In this document: piece by piece, positions 14,966 through 23,702 of the stretch | Layout: each line of letters opens with the position of its first letter | Position numbering within the stretch: the stretch's first letter is position 1 | Origin: Candidatus Nomurabacteria bacterium | Lineage (GTDB): Bacteria; Patescibacteriota; Minisyncoccia; Phycocordibacterales; Phycocordibacteraceae | Assembly (NCBI GenBank): GCA_943353835.1 | Contig: CALRBA010000004.1 | Span: 1-54,839 of the forward strand | Direction of reading: 5' to 3' | DNA length: 54,839 nucleotides | Notes under the pieces: model-generated | Seen by the model: the letters and a program-made list of their open reading frames with translations, nothing else | Told to the model about the DNA's origin: nothing | Databases searched by the model: none | Made by a program: the position numbers and the translations under genes

Positions 14966-16051
14966 TTATATCTCTTCAAGCTTCCGTAGGGCGAGACCTA
15001 CCGCCACCGCGAACTCCGGGCCGATTCCTTCAAGAACAGGACGCATGAAAGCAGGTGCTTCAGTCTTTGTAAACGGGTCTGCTATGCGCACATCTATTGA
15101 GAATGTACTTTTCGCATACGCACCAAGCTCCTTGGTAACTCCGCCTCCGCCGGTAAATACGATGGAAGTGACGGACTTCTTATGTTCCGTTTCATATTGA
15201 ATCAGAACTCTGCGCACTTCGGAGAAAATGCGCGAAAAAACAAGCTCCGGACTTCCTAGCGTATCGCTCCCGCCAATTCCCTCTTCTTTCTTTAACGCTT
15301 CCGCTCTTGCGATAGACATGTTGCTGGATATGGCTATGGCGCGGGTTATGTCTTGACTGCCGGTACCTATTGAATGCGATAGCGCCACTACGCCGTGTTC
15401 AACAACGTACGTCTTGGTGGAAGCCGCTCCTACGTCAATAACCATGACCGGTTTTACATGTTCTTCAACTACGGCACGAATGGTACTGAAAATCTCAATC
15501 TCATAAAAGCTTGAGTACAATCCGGCGTCTGTCGTAACCTTCTGAAGCAAAGAGAGCTCATCGTTGTGAACGGCGACTAGAAGCACTTCAACCGTTCCTC
15601 CGGTCACAGGCTGTTCTGCGCTATTCTGCGAAGGACTCATTTTAGGCACGATAAACCAATCCAACTGCACTTCGCCAAGGGGAACCGGGATATACTTGCG
15701 AGCCTCCAGTTCTATAACCGTTTTCTGCTCCTCCGGACTCGCACGATACGGCAAATTAACTAATGTGAGAAAAGAACGCGCAAACGGTATTGAAACACCG
15801 CAATTATTCGTCGTTACCTTCGCCTCGCGCAATAAATCTTTCAGAGTTTCGGTAATCTGCTCCGCGGGGAGATTAGTCGCCTGACCCACTTCTCCTCCGC
15901 CGTATGGGCCGAGCGCGAGCTCTCCGTAGGTCTCTAGTACGGCCTTACCGTGTTCTTTACGCAACTGCACGACCTTCAATGACGAAGAACCGATATCAAC
16001 GCCAAGAACACTTTTTTCTTTCTTCGCGAATAAATTACTTAAAAAAGACAT
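14966..16051 (-). CDS. pilM: Pilus assembly actin-like ATPase
   Basis: 361 residues, FtsA/actin-fold. Phosphate-1 motif VLGVDIGSSSLKVVQL at the N-terminus, second phosphate motif VIDVGAASTKTYVV, adenosine motif IVFTGGGGVTKELG. PilM binds ATP and the PilN tail and forms the cytoplasmic ring of the machine. It is the first gene of the minus-strand pilus unit and is divergent from comF at 16072, with only 20 bases between the two start codons, so the two promoters overlap. Confidence 0.93.
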   Translation of the reverse strand: MSFLSNLFAKKEKSVLGVDIGSSSLKVVQLRKEHGKAVLETYGELALGPYGGGEVGQATNLPAEQITETLKDLLREAKVTTNNCGVSIPFARSFLTLVNLPYRASPEEQKTVIELEARKYIPVPLGEVQLDWFIVPKMSPSQNSAEQPVTGGTVEVLLVAVHNDELSLLQKVTTDAGLYSSFYEIEIFSTIRAVVEEHVKPVMVIDVGAASTKTYVVEHGVVALSHSIGTGSQDITRAIAISSNMSIARAEALKKEEGIGGSDTLGSPELVFSRIFSEVRRVLIQYETEHKKSVTSIVFTGGGGVTKELGAYAKSTFSIDVRIADPFTKTEAPAFMRPVLEGIGPEFAVAVGLALRKLEEI

Positions 16052-16059
16052 ATAAGATA

Positions 16060-16065
16060 TATACT
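16060..16065 (+). promoter_or_regulatory. -10 box of the comF-like gene
   Basis: TATACT 6 nt before the ATG at 16072, in the 20-base divergent gap with pilM. It implies a leaderless transcript. No convincing -35 is visible inside the pilM coding region. Confidence 0.4.
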
Positions 16066-16071
16066 ACCACG

Positions 16072-16689
16072 ATGAGTCTCTTTGACTTCCTTTTTCCTCC
16101 GCGTGTGGACGAGCTCGCACTTCGCGGTATTTCTGACGATGATTTCCTCGCATTAGTAAAGCCAAGAATCGTACCGGAGACACGGCCGAGTACAGTCGCT
16201 CTTTTATCATTTGGTGATGCTTCAGTAAGAGCGGCTATTCACGAAGCCAAGTATCACGGGAGCGAACGAGCCTTCCGACTTCTCGGCTACGCCCTCGCCG
16301 ACTACCTTCGCGATGCCGACGACATCAGCGCAACAAGGTTAAACCTTGTTTCGCTCGTACCTATACCGCTTGGTATAGAAAGGCAAAAAGAAAGAGGATT
16401 TAATCAAGTAGAAGAAGTGGCGAAGCGCGCTGTACAAGAATTAAAAATTAAAATAGAAACCTGCCTGCTTATCAGAACACGCGAAACAATCTCACAAATA
16501 TCTCTCGCGCGAGAGAAGCGTAAAGAAAACATGCGTGGCGCGTTCAAAGCAACGCGCCACGCTGACCCTGCATACACGTACATAGTCATAGATGATGTAA
16601 TCACTACCGGTGCTACGCTTCAATCTGCTGTTGACGCACTCAAAGATGCCGGTGCCGAGCACATTATTCCGCTCGCTCTCGCACACTAA
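16072..16689 (+). CDS. ComF-family phosphoribosyltransferase
   Basis: 205 residues from ATG 16072; the longer frame back to 15904 only runs antisense to pilM. The type I PRTase PRPP loop YIVIDDVITTGATLQSA is intact, and the upstream LVPIPLGIERQKERGFNQVE motif marks the ComF subfamily linked to DNA uptake. The N-terminal four-Cys zinc finger of typical ComF proteins is missing. Neighbouring pilus genes make a role in natural transformation plausible, though no ComEA or ComEC is in the window. Two palindromes (16333-16351 and 16533-16562) lie in frame inside the gene. Confidence 0.85.
   Translation: MSLFDFLFPPRVDELALRGISDDDFLALVKPRIVPETRPSTVALLSFGDASVRAAIHEAKYHGSERAFRLLGYALADYLRDADDISATRLNLVSLVPIPLGIERQKERGFNQVEEVAKRAVQELKIKIETCLLIRTRETISQISLAREKRKENMRGAFKATRHADPAYTYIVIDDVITTGATLQSAVDALKDAGAEHIIPLALAH
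16533..16562. repeat. Palindrome inside the comF-like gene
   Basis: Two 12-base arms (GCGTGGCGCGTT and its complement) with a 6-nt loop, encoding the segment from MRGAF to RHA between two PRTase motifs. A second 19-bp palindrome sits at 16333-16351. Both are in frame. Confidence 0.5.
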
Positions 16690-16711
16690 ATTTGATATGG
16701 TGACGAAATAC

Positions 16712-16803
16712 GGATGGGTCGCATAGAGGCCTAGTGCGGCGGGTTGCTAACTCGCTATACGAGTAAAATCGTATCGAGGGTTCGAATCCCTCCCCATCCG
16801 CCA
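16712..16803 (+). tRNA. tRNA-Ser(GCU)
   Basis: 92 nt including an encoded CCA (16801-16803). Acceptor GGATGGG/CCCATCC, anticodon loop with GCT (reads AGC/AGU), a long class II variable arm (ACGAG/TCGTA region) and T arm GAGGG-TTCGAAT-CCCTC. It marks the left border of the accessory region that runs to about 25 kb. Confidence 0.93.
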
Positions 16804-16858
16804 TGCTAGAATTGAAGTTGTAGAACAATCTTTATTTATCAAGTAAAGAATACACGCA

Positions 16859-18010
16859 ATGAAAATTGAACAAAAATTTTGGACAAAAGTCGACGGTTGG
16901 GTTGATGTACCAAAAGGAAAGTTGTCCGAAACTCCACAGTGGGTACTGGTATTCGGAGGACGAAAACTCCTAGAAGAAGGAGAAAGGTTCAAAGAGGTGA
17001 AAGCGATGTATCCAAAGTCGCGTATTCTCTCCTGCTCCACCGCCGGCGAGATTTTAGATACGCGAGTGCGCAACGATTCGATTGCGCTGTCGGCTGTATT
17101 TTTCGAGAAAACTACGCTTACGTTCTCTGAAGTTACAGTAGAAAAGGGAGAGGATAGCTATGAAGCTGGCCGAAAACTTGCGAATGACCTTAAAAAAGAT
17201 GGACTGACGCATGTTATGGTATTTTCCGACGGTCTGAGGGTGAACGGAACGAAACTGGTGAGGGGCTTCAACGATGTTCTCCCGAGCGACGTATCGGTTA
17301 CGGGGGGACTCGTCGGCGACGGCGCCGACTTCAAAAAAACGCTGGTCGGTCTCGACGAGAGTGGAAAGGAAGGCAAAATAGTGGCAGTTGGATTTTATGG
17401 CCATGCGCTAAAGATTGGGTACGGATCTCTCGGAGGATGGGATCCTTTTGGAATTGAGCGCACTATTACAAAGTCAAAAGATAATGTTCTCTATGAGCTC
17501 GACGGTCAGCCCGCGCTCAAACTCTACAAAGAATACCTTGGAGAGCAGGCAAATGGTCTGCCAGGCACTGGACTTCTTTTCCCATTGCGTCTGCGCCTTA
17601 AAAACGTGGGAAAAGAAGTAGAGGTCGTTCGAACCATTTTGGGAATCAGCGAAGCAGATCAAAGCATGACGTTTGCCGGAGATATGCCCGAGGGAACGCC
17701 CGCGATGCTCATGAAGGCGAATTTTGAACGACTCATTGATGGCGCCTCCGGAGCCGGCAGTATGAGTATAGAATCGCTTGGCTCCGGGAAGGCCGAGCTC
17801 GCGATTCTCATCAGTTGCGTCGGAAGAATAATGGTGCTTAAAGAACGCGTGGAGGAAGAGATAGAAGCGGTTCGGGCCAAAATAGGAAACGAAGCGGCGA
17901 TTGTGGGATTCTACTCGTACGGCGAACTTTGTCCGGTAGCACCGACGGAAAAGCAGTGCGAATTGCACAACCAAACGATGACAATCACCACCTTCCGAGA
18001 AGAGTCCTAA
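16859..18010 (+). CDS. FIST-domain sensory protein
   Basis: 383 residues with a FIST N domain (about 25-215; motifs SRILSCSTAGEI, HVMVFSDGL, VTGGLVGDGA) and a FIST C domain (about 220-365; ending GFYSYGELCP). FIST proteins are predicted small-ligand sensors in signal transduction. No membrane helix is seen, so it is probably cytosolic. The kinase gene begins 3-6 nt after its stop, followed by a receiver 12 nt later, so the three form one operon. The ligand is unknown. Confidence 0.9.
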   Translation: MKIEQKFWTKVDGWVDVPKGKLSETPQWVLVFGGRKLLEEGERFKEVKAMYPKSRILSCSTAGEILDTRVRNDSIALSAVFFEKTTLTFSEVTVEKGEDSYEAGRKLANDLKKDGLTHVMVFSDGLRVNGTKLVRGFNDVLPSDVSVTGGLVGDGADFKKTLVGLDESGKEGKIVAVGFYGHALKIGYGSLGGWDPFGIERTITKSKDNVLYELDGQPALKLYKEYLGEQANGLPGTGLLFPLRLRLKNVGKEVEVVRTILGISEADQSMTFAGDMPEGTPAMLMKANFERLIDGASGAGSMSIESLGSGKAELAILISCVGRIMVLKERVEEEIEAVRAKIGNEAAIVGFYSYGELCPVAPTEKQCELHNQTMTITTFREES

Positions 18011-18015
18011 CCGTG

Positions 18016-18975
18016 ATGCACCAAGTTCTAGAACGCCAGCTCAAACGTTTTCTTGGAACGTCGGAATTAGAGAAAATTCCGACGGAATTGAGGGCGTTTC
18101 TACAAGCTGTGAACGATACGTATTCTCACTCTGATGAAGACCGAGCATTAGTGTTGCGCTCACTGGAGTTAAGTTCTGGGGAGTTTGCAGAACTAAACAA
18201 AAGACTCCATTCGGAGAACGAGATCATTGAGAAGAAAGTGCGGGACCGAACAGAGGCACTCACGAAAGCAAATGAGGAGCTCCAGACACTTGATAAACGC
18301 AAGTCGGAATTCCTCTCGGTAGTGGCGCATCAGCTTCGCACGCCACTCACGGGGATTAAATGGGCCCTCTCTATGCTCGTGCAGAGTCAGTCGGAACCGC
18401 TTTCAGCAAAGCAGAAGAAACTCATCATATCCTGTGAGGATGGGAATGAGCGCATGATTACCATTGTGAACGAGATGTTGCACGCTGATAGAATAGGCAC
18501 TGGAACCTTTGAACTAGCGCTCGTGGCGACGGATATTGTAGCTCTTATTTCTGATGTTATTGAAGAAATGAGTCTCTTAACGACTGAGCGCGCTATCACT
18601 ATTACCTTTACCCACGACACGCCAATTCCTACACTGATGGTTGACCCTGAAATGATACGTTTTGCATTCCAAAATCTACTCGATAATGCCATAAAGTACA
18701 GCCAGCCACACGGCACCGTTGAGGTACGAACCGAGGTACGAAACGCACGGGTGACCTGTTCCATCACTGATCACGGTATCGGTATTCCTCTCGATCAGCA
18801 GCCCTATATTTTCTCGCGCTTCTTCCGCGCTCAAAACGCCATTTCCGCTGAACCAAATGGAAACGGGTTGGGATTATCTATCGTGAAGAGTATACTGGAG
18901 AAGCACGGAGGCACGATTCGGTTTACAAGCGAAGAAAAGAAAGAAACGACGTTTTACTGTGTCTTTACCGTATAA
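18016..18975 (+). CDS. Soluble histidine kinase linked to FIST sensor
   Basis: 319 residues from ATG 18016; a GTG three bases earlier is an equally possible start. Residues 1-60 form a helical region without membrane spans. A coiled coil (about 62-98) leads to the H-box SVVAHQLRTP with phosphorylated H105. The catalytic domain has N-box FQNLLDNAIKYS, G1 DHGIGIP, F-box FSRFF and G2 GNGLGLSI. It has no own sensor, so the FIST protein upstream probably supplies the input. Likely target is the receiver at 18987, and perhaps also the one inside the pilus operon. Confidence 0.93.
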   Translation: MHQVLERQLKRFLGTSELEKIPTELRAFLQAVNDTYSHSDEDRALVLRSLELSSGEFAELNKRLHSENEIIEKKVRDRTEALTKANEELQTLDKRKSEFLSVVAHQLRTPLTGIKWALSMLVQSQSEPLSAKQKKLIISCEDGNERMITIVNEMLHADRIGTGTFELALVATDIVALISDVIEEMSLLTTERAITITFTHDTPIPTLMVDPEMIRFAFQNLLDNAIKYSQPHGTVEVRTEVRNARVTCSITDHGIGIPLDQQPYIFSRFFRAQNAISAEPNGNGLGLSIVKSILEKHGGTIRFTSEEKKETTFYCVFTV

Positions 18976-18986
18976 CACTATTCATC

Positions 18987-19403
18987 ATGATTCCAAACAT
19001 TCCTGCACGTGAAGAAAATCATCCAGTTCCCGCCAAGAAAAAGATTCTGTGGGTGGAAGATGACTCTTTTCTTAACAACATCATCGCGCAAAAGTTATCA
19101 GAACAACATTGGGAACTTCTGTATGCACGCGAGGGGGTCAGTGCACTTCAGATGGCGCACAAAGAACAGCCAGACGCTATCGTGCTCGACATTCTCCTGC
19201 CGGGTATGGATGGCTTAGAGCTGCTTACACAATTGAAAGCAGATGAAAAAACGAAGCACATTCCAGTACTAATGTTCTCCAACCTCGACGATCAGGAAAA
19301 AATCGCGCAGAGTAAAACGCTCGGTGCGGAGGGCTTCTTTATAAAGGCAGTGACTACCTTGGAGACAATCATTGCAGAGATACAGAAGGTCATTTCTCGC
19401 TAG
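18987..19403 (+). CDS. Stand-alone response-regulator receiver
   Basis: 138 residues: a polar 17-residue tail and one receiver domain with E24-D25-D26, phosphoacceptor D68 (AIVLDILLPGMDG), switch MFSN and a conserved Lys (FFIKA). No output domain. It resembles the receiver at 11396-11791 in its second half (SN, then an AK/SK-LGA-G-IKA pattern), suggesting related partners. It is the last gene of the FIST-kinase-receiver operon and is followed by a terminator. Confidence 0.92.
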   Translation: MIPNIPAREENHPVPAKKKILWVEDDSFLNNIIAQKLSEQHWELLYAREGVSALQMAHKEQPDAIVLDILLPGMDGLELLTQLKADEKTKHIPVLMFSNLDDQEKIAQSKTLGAEGFFIKAVTTLETIIAEIQKVISR

Positions 19404-19445
19404 AAATCGGATTTTTCATATAATTGCCATAAGATATAGTCATTC

Positions 19446-19480
19446 AAAGAAATCGCCGCCCGAAGGGCGGCGATTTCTTT
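19446..19480. terminator. Bidirectional intrinsic terminator
   Basis: A 35-nt perfect palindrome with a 3-nt GAA loop, a GCCGCCC/GGGCGGC core and A- and T-tracts on either side. It ends the FIST operon on the plus strand and the DUF378 gene on the minus strand. It has the same design as the terminator at 681-713. Confidence 0.82.
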
Positions 19481-19501
19481 GCGTTTTGCGTAACGCAAAC
19501 T

Positions 19502-19729
19502 TTACATTCCAGAGCCGCAGGTTCTGCAGTCGTCCTTGTGTCCGACGAGAAGCACGATTGCTGATAGGCCGACAAGCAGGTAGACGAGATTCTCAACTCC
19601 CGACAACTTGCCGAGGAGGAGATTCACGACATTCCAGTTATTGCCCATATAGTTACCGAGTGCGACGAGACCCCAGTTGAGCGCACCGACGACTACGAGG
19701 ATTAACACGATACGGTGCAATGATTTCAT
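19502..19729 (-). CDS. DUF378 small membrane protein
   Basis: 75 residues, two membrane helices (about 6-26 and 45-63) and a short Cys-containing tail (CRTCG). The pattern ALNWGLVALG and the second helix match DUF378 (YuzA-like). Function unknown. It stands alone: convergent with the FIST operon terminator on one side, and 111 nt from the DUF3105 gene on the other, with a CATAAT -10-like box at 19779-19784. Confidence 0.88.
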   Translation of the reverse strand: MKSLHRIVLILVVVGALNWGLVALGNYMGNNWNVVNLLLGKLSGVENLVYLLVGLSAIVLLVGHKDDCRTCGSGM

Positions 19730-19840
19730 GCAGATGAATAAAGATGGTTAAAGCGGTGGCTGTGGTCCGCTACTCTCTATTATGCCTCTTTTTTAGACTG
19801 TCTAGAGGCAGCCTGTGCAAAACTTTTTTACGTCCTGAAC

Positions 19841-20335
19841 CTATCTGGCGGACGGTTCCGGTGATTTGTTTCGGTTAGCCTCAATGAATGCCCGTATCGC
19901 CTGCTCATCTAGCGTCTGGAATTTCTGCAATCTGCCCCACGACGCGAGAACAATCGGCGCATCATTTTTAAAACGAGGTGTAACAATTATTTTTGAGTTT
20001 GATTTTGCGATTTTTTCTAGAGCTGACTTTGTCGCGTCATCAATCCCTGTATACAAGATCCATATGCCGCCATGTTCAAGGTTATGTATCACTTGTTCGT
20101 CAGGTAACTCAGTTTGATATACTCCCCAATTCGCCGGTTGCGCATAATGTGAGCCTGATGTTGGAGGATTTGAGTTATATTCCGGATGACTCGCTCCGAC
20201 AGCGATATGCTCTTGACCTTGATTAGCAAAGGCTTCACCAAGCTGTGGCTTCTGATCCTTGTTCGCAAAAACTACTGCGCCATAAACAATAGCGATGCTC
20301 AATAATATAATTCTGATAATCAATTTCATAGTCAT
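19841..20335 (-). CDS. DUF3105 exported protein
   Basis: 164 residues. N-terminal hydrophobic anchor (about 4-22), then the DUF3105 signature: NPPTSGSHY, and HNLEHGGIWILY. The conserved His residues and Tyr could bind a metal, which fits its place downstream of the DUF305 and copper ATPase genes. Last gene of the copper cluster on this strand. Base composition of the cluster is visibly more AT-rich than the ribosomal and pilus genes. Confidence 0.85.
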   Translation of the reverse strand: MTMKLIIRIILLSIAIVYGAVVFANKDQKPQLGEAFANQGQEHIAVGASHPEYNSNPPTSGSHYAQPANWGVYQTELPDEQVIHNLEHGGIWILYTGIDDATKSALEKIAKSNSKIIVTPRFKNDAPIVLASWGRLQKFQTLDEQAIRAFIEANRNKSPEPSAR

Positions 20336-20356
20336 TCTACTTCTGTTAATGAATTT

Positions 20357-20950
20357 TTACTTATACCAACTCTTATACCACGATTGCATATCTTGTATTT
20401 CTTTAGATTGCGATTCAATAATGGCGTCGGCCAGAGACAGCATCTCCGGTCTGCTAGTACCAGACCTTAGCATTTGCGCCATCATAACAGCCAATTGATG
20501 GTGTGGAATCATCGCTTCTATAAATGCCTTGTCAAAGTCATTTGCATTTTCTAGTGTCCGAACCTCTTCCTGTCCTCCCATATGCATCCCACTTCCCGAC
20601 ATCATTCCTCCTTCCATCATAGAATGGTCTCCCTTTGGAACTTCTGTTTGGAACCAGTTTTTATACCAGTTTCTCATATCTCCTATTTCCTTGTTTTGGT
20701 CCTTAACAATAGTCGCCGCAAGAGTTTTAATTTCAGGACGAGTAGCTTTTGTAAGGGCTAATGTTGCCATTGCTACAGCCCCATCATGATGCTGGATCAT
20801 CTGTTCAATAAAGTGCCTATCTATATTGCCCATCATTCCGATATTCCCACTGCGAACTTCTGGAAACACCGCTCCAGCAAAGAGGAGCCCTAGAAGTAAC
20901 CCGCCGATAACTCCTCCTGTCACAAACAAAATTTTGTTGTTCATATGCAT
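20357..20950 (-). CDS. DUF305 exported protein with a Met-rich loop
   Basis: About 197 residues from ATG 20950 (another ATG in frame at 20944). One N-terminal anchor helix, then two DUF305 half-repeats, each with an H-H pair: FIEQMIQHHDGAVAM and FIEAMIPHHQLAVMM. Between them is a Met/His-rich linker (about 112-125, MMEGGMMSGSGMHMGG). Such Met clusters bind Cu(I) in periplasmic copper proteins. With CopA upstream, a copper-binding or -buffering role outside the membrane is likely. Confidence 0.88.
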   Translation of the reverse strand: MHMNNKILFVTGGVIGGLLLGLLFAGAVFPEVRSGNIGMMGNIDRHFIEQMIQHHDGAVAMATLALTKATRPEIKTLAATIVKDQNKEIGDMRNWYKNWFQTEVPKGDHSMMEGGMMSGSGMHMGGQEEVRTLENANDFDKAFIEAMIPHHQLAVMMAQMLRSGTSRPEMLSLADAIIESQSKEIQDMQSWYKSWYK

Positions 20951-20981
20951 TTTAAGTTGATGATAATAATTTAATCTAAAA

Positions 20982-21368
20982 CTATGCTCCGCAACTACCT
21001 CCATCACTTCCCTGCTGTTGCATCTTTCTGTTATGTGAGGTAAAAGGCGGAGAACTATATGAGACAGGAACAATGGGTCTGTATAAGAGCGAATGGAACA
21101 AAAATACGAAAACTACAGATACTAGAATAAGAAGAACGGTGATGAGATTTAATGCGGCGCTCATAAATGACTGATATGCAGAGAGATGATGAACGACACT
21201 TGGAAGAGCGGTTGACGGACACAGAGATGTTCCCGTCGTAGAAAACGGACAGTTGCCCTGCATATCTCCGTTCACTCCATACGTCATACTGGCGAAGCCG
21301 AAGAACGCCATCGCCAGAAATGACAGCAGTACGAATGTTGTGGTGATTTTTTTAGATACGAACAACAT
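20982..21368 (-). CDS. Small membrane protein of the copper cluster
   Basis: 128 residues, no named family. Two hydrophobic helices (about 8-28 and 72-95), an external loop between them with two cysteines (NCPFS, LCPS), and a polar tail ending GGSCGA. It lies between copA (10 nt) and the DUF305 gene (31 nt) on the same strand, so it is co-transcribed. The paired cysteines would suit metal handling; this is inference. Confidence 0.7.
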   Translation of the reverse strand: MLFVSKKITTTFVLLSFLAMAFFGFASMTYGVNGDMQGNCPFSTTGTSLCPSTALPSVVHHLSAYQSFMSAALNLITVLLILVSVVFVFLFHSLLYRPIVPVSYSSPPFTSHNRKMQQQGSDGGSCGA

Positions 21369-21378
21369 ACAATATATA

Positions 21379-23631
21379 TTACAACTTTTTTGTCTTAAGG
21401 CGAAGCGAATTGCCCACTACCGAGATGCTTGAAAATGCCATTGCAACCCCAGCGAAAATTGGGTTGAGGAGGACCCCGAAGAATGGATACAACGCCCCTG
21501 CCGCAACGGGGATAAATGCTATGTTGTAGAAGAACGCCCAGAAGAGATTCTGTTTGATTATCTTCATCGTGTGCCTTGAGAGTTTTATTACTTCCGGGAT
21601 AAGCGTGAGGTCTCCTCTCATAAGTGTGATGTTTGCTGACTCCATAGCTATGTCAGTGCCCTCTCCCATGGCGATGCCAATATCGGCCTGCGTTAGAGCA
21701 GGAGCATCGTTAATGCCGTCGCCGATCATTGCCACGATTTTCCCTTGCGCTTGAAGCTCCCGTACTTTTTCTGACTTCTTGTCCGGCAACACCTCGCTCA
21801 TAACATTTTCTATCCCAGCCTGTTTCGCAATAGCCCTGGCGGTTCGGTCATTGTCTCCGGTAAGCATCCAAACCTCAATATTATTTTCTCTAAGCGTGCG
21901 CACCACTTCAACTGATTCTTTCTTTAATACATCGGCAACGGCGATTAAACCGGCCATCTTTTTATCAACCGCTACTATTATTACAGTCTTGCCTTGATTT
22001 TCAAGATTCGTTATTTTTTCTTCCCATTCCTCGGTATTAATTTTATTATCAGCCATCAATTTTCTTGTACCAAGTAGAACTTTCCCATTATTTAATTCTG
22101 CTGAAACTCCATGCCCTGGAATGGCTTGAAAATTTTCAATCTGCAATATATTAACTTTTTCTTCTTTTGCCTTATTCACTATTGCCCAGGCGATGGAGTG
22201 TTCTGATTTGTTTTCTATACTCGCGCCGATTTGTAGCACATCACCAAAAATATCGGTAACAACCGGTTTTCCATAGGTGAGCGTGCCTGTTTTATCTAAA
22301 ATAATAGCGTTTATCTTATTTGCAATTTCAAGCGATGCGGCGTCCTTAATCAATATACCCTTACCCGCGGCGTTACCCGAAGCGACCATGATTGCCATCG
22401 GCGTAGCGAGACCGAGAGCACACGGGCACGCGATTATCAGGACAGCGACAAAATTGACAAGAGCGAACGTAAACGCTGGTGCAGGCCCGAAGAAGAACCA
22501 AACAATGAAAGTCAAAGCGGCAACGGCGAAAACCGATGGAACGAAATACGATGAAACCATATCGGCCAATCTCTGAATTGGCGCCTTAGAGCCCTGGGCA
22601 TCCTCAACCATTTTAATAATCTGCGAGAGCACAGTGTCTTTGCCGACTTTTGTCGCCTGAAATGTAAAGGTACCGAATTTATTTATGGTACTGCCGATAA
22701 CGACACTCTCGGCCTTCTTATGAACCGGCATTGACTCGCCAGTAATCATTGATTCGTCTATCTCTGATTCTCCTTCTATTATCTTTCCGTCCACAGGAAT
22801 TCTCTCTCCTGGGCGGACAATTATCATATCTCCTACCTGCACGTCTATAATAGATACTTCAATCTCTTTTCTCTCCCGCAAAATTTTTGCCGTCTTGGGC
22901 TGTAAGCCGATAAGTTTCTTAATCGCTTCTGACGCTCTACCTTTCATAAGGACTTCGAGATACTTCCCAAGAAGAACTAGCACTATGATAATCGCCGAGG
23001 TGTCAAAATAGATAGCCGGCGTTATCCCGCTACTTGAAAAATAAATAGGAAATACTGTAACTGCTACGCTGTAGAAATATGCCGCCAACGTTCCGATGGC
23101 GATGAGCGTATTCATATCGGCGGTACGATATTTCACGAGCAGTTTTATCCCGCTGTAGAATTGAGAGCCTACCCAGAACTGGACTGGAGTGGTCAAGATA
23201 AGCAACATCCAATTATTGTTGAGGATTTTCGGTATAAATGAGAACCACTCCGAGAAACTGCCGAAGAATATGAAAACGGATAGTATACCGCCGATAATAA
23301 GTTTGAGCTTCATATCTTTCATTTGGTCCTCGCGTTCCATATCCATATGATTATGCTGTGGGGCATTCATATCCATACCCATATCTGGCATTTTATTTGA
23401 CATTGCGATTTCCTTTTCTGGACTAATTTCAAGCTTGTAACCGACAGAATCAACAATCTTCGCGAGGTCCGCTACAGAGACAACATTTTCATCAAATTCA
23501 ACTAGCGCTGTTTCTGTGGCAAAATTGACAGTTGCCGAATAAACTCCTATTGTCTTTAAAAGCGCATTTTCAATAACTGCTACACAACTGGCGCAATGTA
23601 TGCCGTAAATTTTGTACGTTTCTTTTTTCAT
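21379..23631 (-). CDS. copA: Copper-exporting P1B-type ATPase
   Basis: 750 residues. N-terminal HMA domain with C13-A-S-C16. A Met/His-rich linker (about 78-105: MPDMGMDMNAPQHNHMDM) precedes the membrane domain. Motifs in order: CPC in IIACPCALGLATP, phosphorylation site DKTGTLT, HP locus (IPGHGV), GDGINDAP, and the final helices with the Cu(I) residues (NIAFIPVAAG, MAFSSISVVGNS). Pumps Cu(I) out of the cytoplasm. It heads a four-gene minus-strand cluster with a small membrane protein, DUF305 and DUF3105. No CsoR, CueR or CopY regulator is next to it. Composition suggests it may be acquired. Confidence 0.94.
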   Translation of the reverse strand: MKKETYKIYGIHCASCVAVIENALLKTIGVYSATVNFATETALVEFDENVVSVADLAKIVDSVGYKLEISPEKEIAMSNKMPDMGMDMNAPQHNHMDMEREDQMKDMKLKLIIGGILSVFIFFGSFSEWFSFIPKILNNNWMLLILTTPVQFWVGSQFYSGIKLLVKYRTADMNTLIAIGTLAAYFYSVAVTVFPIYFSSSGITPAIYFDTSAIIIVLVLLGKYLEVLMKGRASEAIKKLIGLQPKTAKILRERKEIEVSIIDVQVGDMIIVRPGERIPVDGKIIEGESEIDESMITGESMPVHKKAESVVIGSTINKFGTFTFQATKVGKDTVLSQIIKMVEDAQGSKAPIQRLADMVSSYFVPSVFAVAALTFIVWFFFGPAPAFTFALVNFVAVLIIACPCALGLATPMAIMVASGNAAGKGILIKDAASLEIANKINAIILDKTGTLTYGKPVVTDIFGDVLQIGASIENKSEHSIAWAIVNKAKEEKVNILQIENFQAIPGHGVSAELNNGKVLLGTRKLMADNKINTEEWEEKITNLENQGKTVIIVAVDKKMAGLIAVADVLKKESVEVVRTLRENNIEVWMLTGDNDRTARAIAKQAGIENVMSEVLPDKKSEKVRELQAQGKIVAMIGDGINDAPALTQADIGIAMGEGTDIAMESANITLMRGDLTLIPEVIKLSRHTMKIIKQNLFWAFFYNIAFIPVAAGALYPFFGVLLNPIFAGVAMAFSSISVVGNSLRLKTKKL

Positions 23632-23686
23632 TTTCTCTTCAATTTATAAACTTTCAGTTGCATCAATTCGTAGTCTACCACTCGGG

Positions 23687-23692
23687 TATAAT
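23687..23692 (+). promoter_or_regulatory. -10 box of the histidine phosphatase gene
   Basis: TATAAT ending 10 nt before the ATG at 23703, inside the 71-nt divergent gap with copA. It supports 23703 as the start over the in-frame ATG at 23691, which overlaps the box. Confidence 0.5.
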
Positions 23693-23702
23693 GAATGCCA
23701 CT

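Noticed and set aside
17929-18015. Longer N-terminus of the histidine kinase
   Set aside because: The frame upstream of 18013 overlaps the conserved end of the FIST gene and encodes low-complexity residues with no kinase-family features.
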